Source of the DNA: UBA1535 sp002323775
GTDB taxonomy: Bacteria > Bacillota > Clostridia > Tissierellales > Sedimentibacteraceae
Length of the DNA stretch: 64,000 bases
Direction: 5' to 3'
NCBI GenBank assembly: GCA_031993545.1
Contig: DAMAHZ010000006.1
Span: 1-64,000, forward strand
Position numbers and translations under genes: made by a program. The notes under the pieces were generated by a model. The model was not told where the DNA came from. It saw only the letters and a program-made list of their open reading frames with translations, and ran no database searches. Positions 61,257 through 64,000 of the stretch are shown one piece after another. Each line of letters starts with the position of its first letter. Position 1 is the stretch's first letter.

Positions 61257-61931
61257 ATGCAGCATGATGTTGAAAGATTTAACTTATTAAATTTACGAAA
61301 CATAATTAAGCCAAACTACGATTTAAGCAATAAAGAAGTTTATATAGAACTATATATTAGCAAAGAAAAAAAGTTATATATCATTGGAAAAATAGATAAT
61401 AACTATATATGCTGGTGCTCTCTTACTAATATCGCCGATAAAGAAGATAATGCGAAAATATTTGACTATATTGCCAATAACAATTTTAGACTATTCTCTA
61501 CGGAGCAATTAGTTCTTGGAAAGCAGATGTATGAGGAAATCCGAAAATGGTATAACTGCACTATTTCCAGAGCTTCTTGTGAAGGTATGCTATGGTATAC
61601 TCCTTTCGGATGTTATTATGGTAAAGAGAACAAAGAGACTCATGGCAAAAGCTTTTCTCAAGACATTGAAATCCTTTTTAATGAATTGTTAGAATTAAGT
61701 GAATTTAGGTCTGCAAATCGTGGATATGTGAGCTTTTTGGAGTATTATCTTGATTTGCTAAAAAAAGGCGATAATTACATGTATTATTATAAAATGAAAC
61801 CTGTGATTTCAATATTGGAAAAAGAATCTTATTTGAAAATTTGTCCTGATGATATGGTAAGAGAATTATATATAAAATGTATGGATGAGTGCAGTACATT
61901 ATACGGAAGATGTATGAGTGTAGAAAGATAA
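61257..61931 (+). CDS. Hypothetical cytosolic protein
   Basis: 224 residues from the ATG at 61257 (AGAAGG 9 nt upstream); earlier in-frame ATGs are too close to that site. No family recognised. It is soluble and mixed alpha/beta, with an EVYIELYISKEKKLYIIGK strand pair at the start and many Tyr and Cys residues (including SRASCEGMLWYTPFGCYYG) in the middle, and a helical C-terminal half ending in a Cys-rich KCMDECSTLYGRCM. It stands between the DUF5317 gene and rpsF on the same strand. Confidence 0.65.
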   Translation: MQHDVERFNLLNLRNIIKPNYDLSNKEVYIELYISKEKKLYIIGKIDNNYICWCSLTNIADKEDNAKIFDYIANNNFRLFSTEQLVLGKQMYEEIRKWYNCTISRASCEGMLWYTPFGCYYGKENKETHGKSFSQDIEILFNELLELSEFRSANRGYVSFLEYYLDLLKKGDNYMYYYKMKPVISILEKESYLKICPDDMVRELYIKCMDECSTLYGRCMSVER

Positions 61932-62019
61932 TTAAATTAATTAGAGGCTCACAATTACAATACTTAAAAGCATTTTAAAAAACCTTAGCAAATATCACAA
62001 AAGTTTTTTTAAAAAATAC

Positions 62020-62048
62020 TTGTACATTTTTACAAATAGTGCTATACT
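62020..62048 (+). promoter_or_regulatory. Sigma-A promoter of the rpsF-ssb-rpsR operon
   Basis: TTGTAC (62020-62025), a 17-bp spacer and TATACT (62043-62048) lie 62 bp before rpsF. Confidence 0.75.
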
Positions 62049-62063
62049 ATTAAGGCTATCCTT

Positions 62064-62084
62064 GCCATTAACTAGATTAATGGC
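62064..62084 (+). other. Hairpin in the rpsF leader
   Basis: GCCATTAA (62064-62071) pairs with TTAATGGC (62077-62084) across CTAGA, between the promoter and the AGGAGGTG site. rpsF operons often carry a leader bound by S6:S18 for autoregulation; this hairpin may be part of one, though I could not match the full motif. Confidence 0.45.
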
Positions 62085-62109
62085 CAGAGACCACGAGGAG
62101 GTGAAAATT

Positions 62110-62400
62110 ATGAGAAAATATGAAGGTGCATTTATACTATACTCTAATTTAGAAGAAAATGTTAGAAATGCAGAAATTGAGAAAATCAAGAACATAGTTA
62201 CAAGCTTCAATGGAACTGTTGACAAGGTAAATGAATGGGGACAAAGAAGACTTGCTTATGAAATCAGCAAAAAAAGAGACGGCTACTATGTTATAATCAA
62301 TTTTACTTCAAATTCAGACGCTGTTAATGAGATTGATAGAATTTGTAAAATCAGTGACAACGTGTTGAGACATATGATTACAGTAGAAGACGAAAAATAA
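62110..62400 (+). CDS. rpsF: 30S ribosomal protein S6
   Basis: 96 residues from the ATG at 62110, which has GGAGGTG 7 nt upstream; the frame is open further upstream but that part overlaps the promoter and leader. MRKYEGAFILYSNLEE opens the protein, and KVNEWGQRRLAYEISKKRDG is the conserved core. It binds S18 on the 30S platform. First gene of the rpsF-ssb-rpsR operon. Confidence 0.97.
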   Translation: MRKYEGAFILYSNLEENVRNAEIEKIKNIVTSFNGTVDKVNEWGQRRLAYEISKKRDGYYVIINFTSNSDAVNEIDRICKISDNVLRHMITVEDEK

Positions 62401-62418
62401 ATAACTAGGGGGATACAA

Positions 62419-62880
62419 ATGAATAATGTTGTTTTAATTGGGAGATTATCAAAAGATCCCGACCTAAAATTTCTGCCATCTGGTATGGCAGTTGCTAGAA
62501 TTACATTAGCTGTAGATAAAGAGTTATTTGGGGATAAAAAACAAGAAGCTATTAATCAGGGTAAACCAACTGCTGACTTTATTAATGTTTCGGTGTTTGG
62601 TAAATCGGCAGAAAACTGTGCGAATTACCTTGCTAAGGGCAGTATGTGTGCTGTGAATGGAAGAATAAGTACAGGAAGCTACACTGCACAGTCAGGTGAG
62701 AAAAGATATACTACTGAGGTAATAGCAAATAGAGTTGAGTTTATTGGTTCTAAACAATCATCATCGTCATCAACATTGCCAGGAAAGCCTACAAATTCGG
62801 ATAGCAATTTCTTTGACAATTTTCCAGACGACGACAATGATATTTTCCAACCAGTAGATGAAGATGACATTCCATTTTAA
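62419..62880 (+). CDS. ssb: Single-stranded DNA-binding protein
   Basis: 153 residues. The OB fold starts MNNVVLIGRLSKDPDLKFL and contains DFINVSVFGKSAENCANYL. After a low-complexity Ser/Asp linker the acidic C-terminal tip ends in DEDDIPF, which recruits replication and repair proteins. It is encoded between rpsF and rpsR, the normal bacterial order. Confidence 0.97.
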   Translation: MNNVVLIGRLSKDPDLKFLPSGMAVARITLAVDKELFGDKKQEAINQGKPTADFINVSVFGKSAENCANYLAKGSMCAVNGRISTGSYTAQSGEKRYTTEVIANRVEFIGSKQSSSSSTLPGKPTNSDSNFFDNFPDDDNDIFQPVDEDDIPF

Positions 62881-62895
62881 AGGAGGGAAATTTCA

Positions 62896-63174
62896 GTGAG
62901 TTCAAGAGAAGGCGGCTACAGAAGAAATAATGATGGTAATAACGCTGGCGGACAAATGAAAAGAAAGCCACGTAAAAAAGTTTGCCAATTCTGCCAAGAA
63001 AAGGCAACTAGCATAGATTATAAAGAAACTGGAAAGCTTAAAAAGTACATTTCTGAAAGAGGTAAGATATTACCAAGAAGAATTACAGGAACTTGTGCTA
63101 AGCACCAAAGAATGGTAACAAATGCTATAAAAAGATCAAGAGCAATCGCACTTTTACCATATACTACAGAATAG
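62896..63174 (+). CDS. rpsR: 30S ribosomal protein S18 (zinc-ribbon type)
   Basis: 92 residues with a GTG start at 62896 and GGAGGG 8 nt upstream. CQFCQ and TGTCAKHQR supply a CxxC/CxxH-type zinc site, so this is the C+ form that binds zinc. The body has IDYKETGKLKKYISERGKI and RAIALLPYT. The N-terminal 20 residues (GYRRNNDGNNAGGQ) are a variable Gly/Asn extension. Confidence 0.97.
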   Translation: MSSREGGYRRNNDGNNAGGQMKRKPRKKVCQFCQEKATSIDYKETGKLKKYISERGKILPRRITGTCAKHQRMVTNAIKRSRAIALLPYTTE

Positions 63175-63202
63175 TATATTATAACTGAGTAGAATGTATC
63201 TG

Positions 63203-63238
63203 AATCACATTTCATTTATATGAGATGTGATTTTTTTA
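63203..63238 (+). terminator. Terminator after rpsR
   Basis: AATCACATTTCA (63203-63214) pairs with TGAGATGTGATT (63221-63232, one G-T pair) and is followed by a T-run. Confidence 0.9.
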
Positions 63239-63267
63239 TTGTAAATTTTGACTTATATTGATATAAT
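63239..63267 (+). promoter_or_regulatory. Sigma-A promoter for the M18 aminopeptidase gene
   Basis: TTGTAA (63239-63244), a 17-bp spacer and TATAAT (63262-63267) lie 33 bp before the start codon. Confidence 0.65.
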
Positions 63268-63300
63268 AGAGTTAATAATTAGATAACGGAGGATTAAAAA

Positions 63301-64000
63301 TGTACAAAGAAATTTCAAAAGAGCTTCTTACTTTCATAGAAAAAAGTCGCAGCAGCTTCCATGCTATTGAAACAATAAAGGAAGAATTAAACAAGAATGG
63401 CTTTAGTGAGCTTTTAGAAAGTAAAGCTTGGAAGATAGAAGAAGGAAAAAAATACTATGTAACAAGAAACTCATCATCAATTATTGCTTTCAATATAGGC
63501 AAAGATTTGGATAATTACAGCTTTAATATGACTGCTTCTCACAGTGATTCACCTGTATTTAAAATAAAGGAAAATTATGAAATTGAAGCAGGTAAAAACT
63601 ACATTCAGCTAAACACTGAGAAATATGGCGGAATGCTTCATGCAACATGGCTTGACAGACCTTTATCAGTAGCAGGCAGACTTGTTGTAAAAGATGGAAA
63701 CAAGCTTGTAACTAAGCTTGTAGATGTAGACAGAGACCTCGTTCTTATACCAAATATGGCTATTCATATGAACAGAGATGCAAACTCAGGCATGAAGTAC
63801 AATGAGCAGGTTGATATGCTGCCGCTATTCGGAATGGTAGAAAACAGCAAGGGTACATTTATGAGTGTAATTGCAAAGTCCGCTAATGTAGATGAAAAAG
63901 ATATAGTAAGTCATGATTTATTCTTATACAACCGTATGAATCCTTCTATCTGGGGAAGCAATGAAGAATTTATATCTTCTGCTAAATTAGACGATTTACA
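63301..64000 (+). CDS. M18-family aminopeptidase (partial, runs off the window)
   Basis: The ATG at 63301 (GGAGG 7 nt upstream) opens a frame that continues to the window edge, at least 233 residues. The N-terminal domain has SSFHAIETIKEEL, the first metal-ligand motif ASHSDSP (His in TASHSD) and GGMLHATWLDRPLSVAGR, with the catalytic Asp region typical of aspartyl aminopeptidases. It releases N-terminal acidic or neutral residues from peptides, fitting a peptide-fermenting anaerobe. The C-terminal half lies outside. Confidence 0.92.

Overview
The window looks like the chromosome of a low-GC, endospore-forming anaerobic Firmicute (class Clostridia). The evidence is AT-rich DNA with mostly AGA/AGG arginine codons, sporulation genes (spoIIE, yabP, yabQ, spoVB), S-layer-homology (SLH) proteins, a complete succinate/4-hydroxybutyrate fermentation cassette, and the hpf, rpsF-ssb-rpsR neighbourhoods. 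A Peptostreptococcaceae-like relative is my best guess from gene content, not a proven placement. No tRNA, rRNA, CRISPR array or insertion sequence was seen.

Layout. 0-1.4 kb: the end of a chemoreceptor gene facing a CheV gene. 1.6-6.2 kb: a block with visibly different codon use: a broken HTH regulator gene, a short KdpD-like kinase, KdpE, and convergent TrkA/TrkH potassium uptake genes with an extra RCK-like protein. 6.4-13.2 kb (minus strand): the classic clostridial order yabP-yabQ-divIC-spoIIE-tilS-hpt-ftsH, with a sigma-E-like promoter before yabP and a Spo0A-type promoter (TTGACA, 21-bp spacer, TATTAT, plus a 0A box) before spoIIE. 13.3-22.8 kb: a MocR regulator diverging from a YczE-type membrane protein, an SLH protein in an operon with a MacAB-like exporter, recX, and a toxin-antitoxin pair. 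23-25.8 kb: a BceAB-like transporter.

26-39.6 kb (minus strand) is the most interesting region. A tightly overlapping operon (TVP38 membrane protein, HdrB-type CCG iron-sulfur protein, CDP-alcohol phosphatidyltransferase, solute-binding protein, two permeases, ATPase) lies downstream of a 1,420-residue leucine-rich/SLH surface protein. Upstream of that are a second TVP38 protein, a small rhodanese lipoprotein, a four-helix membrane protein and a three-rhodanese lipoprotein resembling YnjE. Together these match the component list of the uncharacterised E. coli ydjXYZ-ynjABCDEF region. 39.8-46 kb: a BceRS-like two-component system coupled to wecB, then a 57-residue membrane protein, tagO/wecA, rpiB and a Sua5-phosphatase fusion.

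46-53.4 kb (plus strand): a DMT permease, a NifU-like scaffold, then abfD-abfT-4hbD-sucD, which converts succinyl-CoA through 4-hydroxybutyrate to crotonyl-CoA. A Rex-like operator precedes abfD and an unassigned structured leader precedes sucD. 53.5-56.5 kb (minus strand): hup, mazG, spoVB. These normally sit directly upstream of yabP, so the ancestral sporulation/division cluster appears to be split by about 40 kb here. 56.7-64 kb (plus strand): recD2, comFC, hpf (with a sigma-B-like promoter), a DUF5317 protein, an orphan gene, rpsF-ssb-rpsR, and the start of an M18 aminopeptidase gene.
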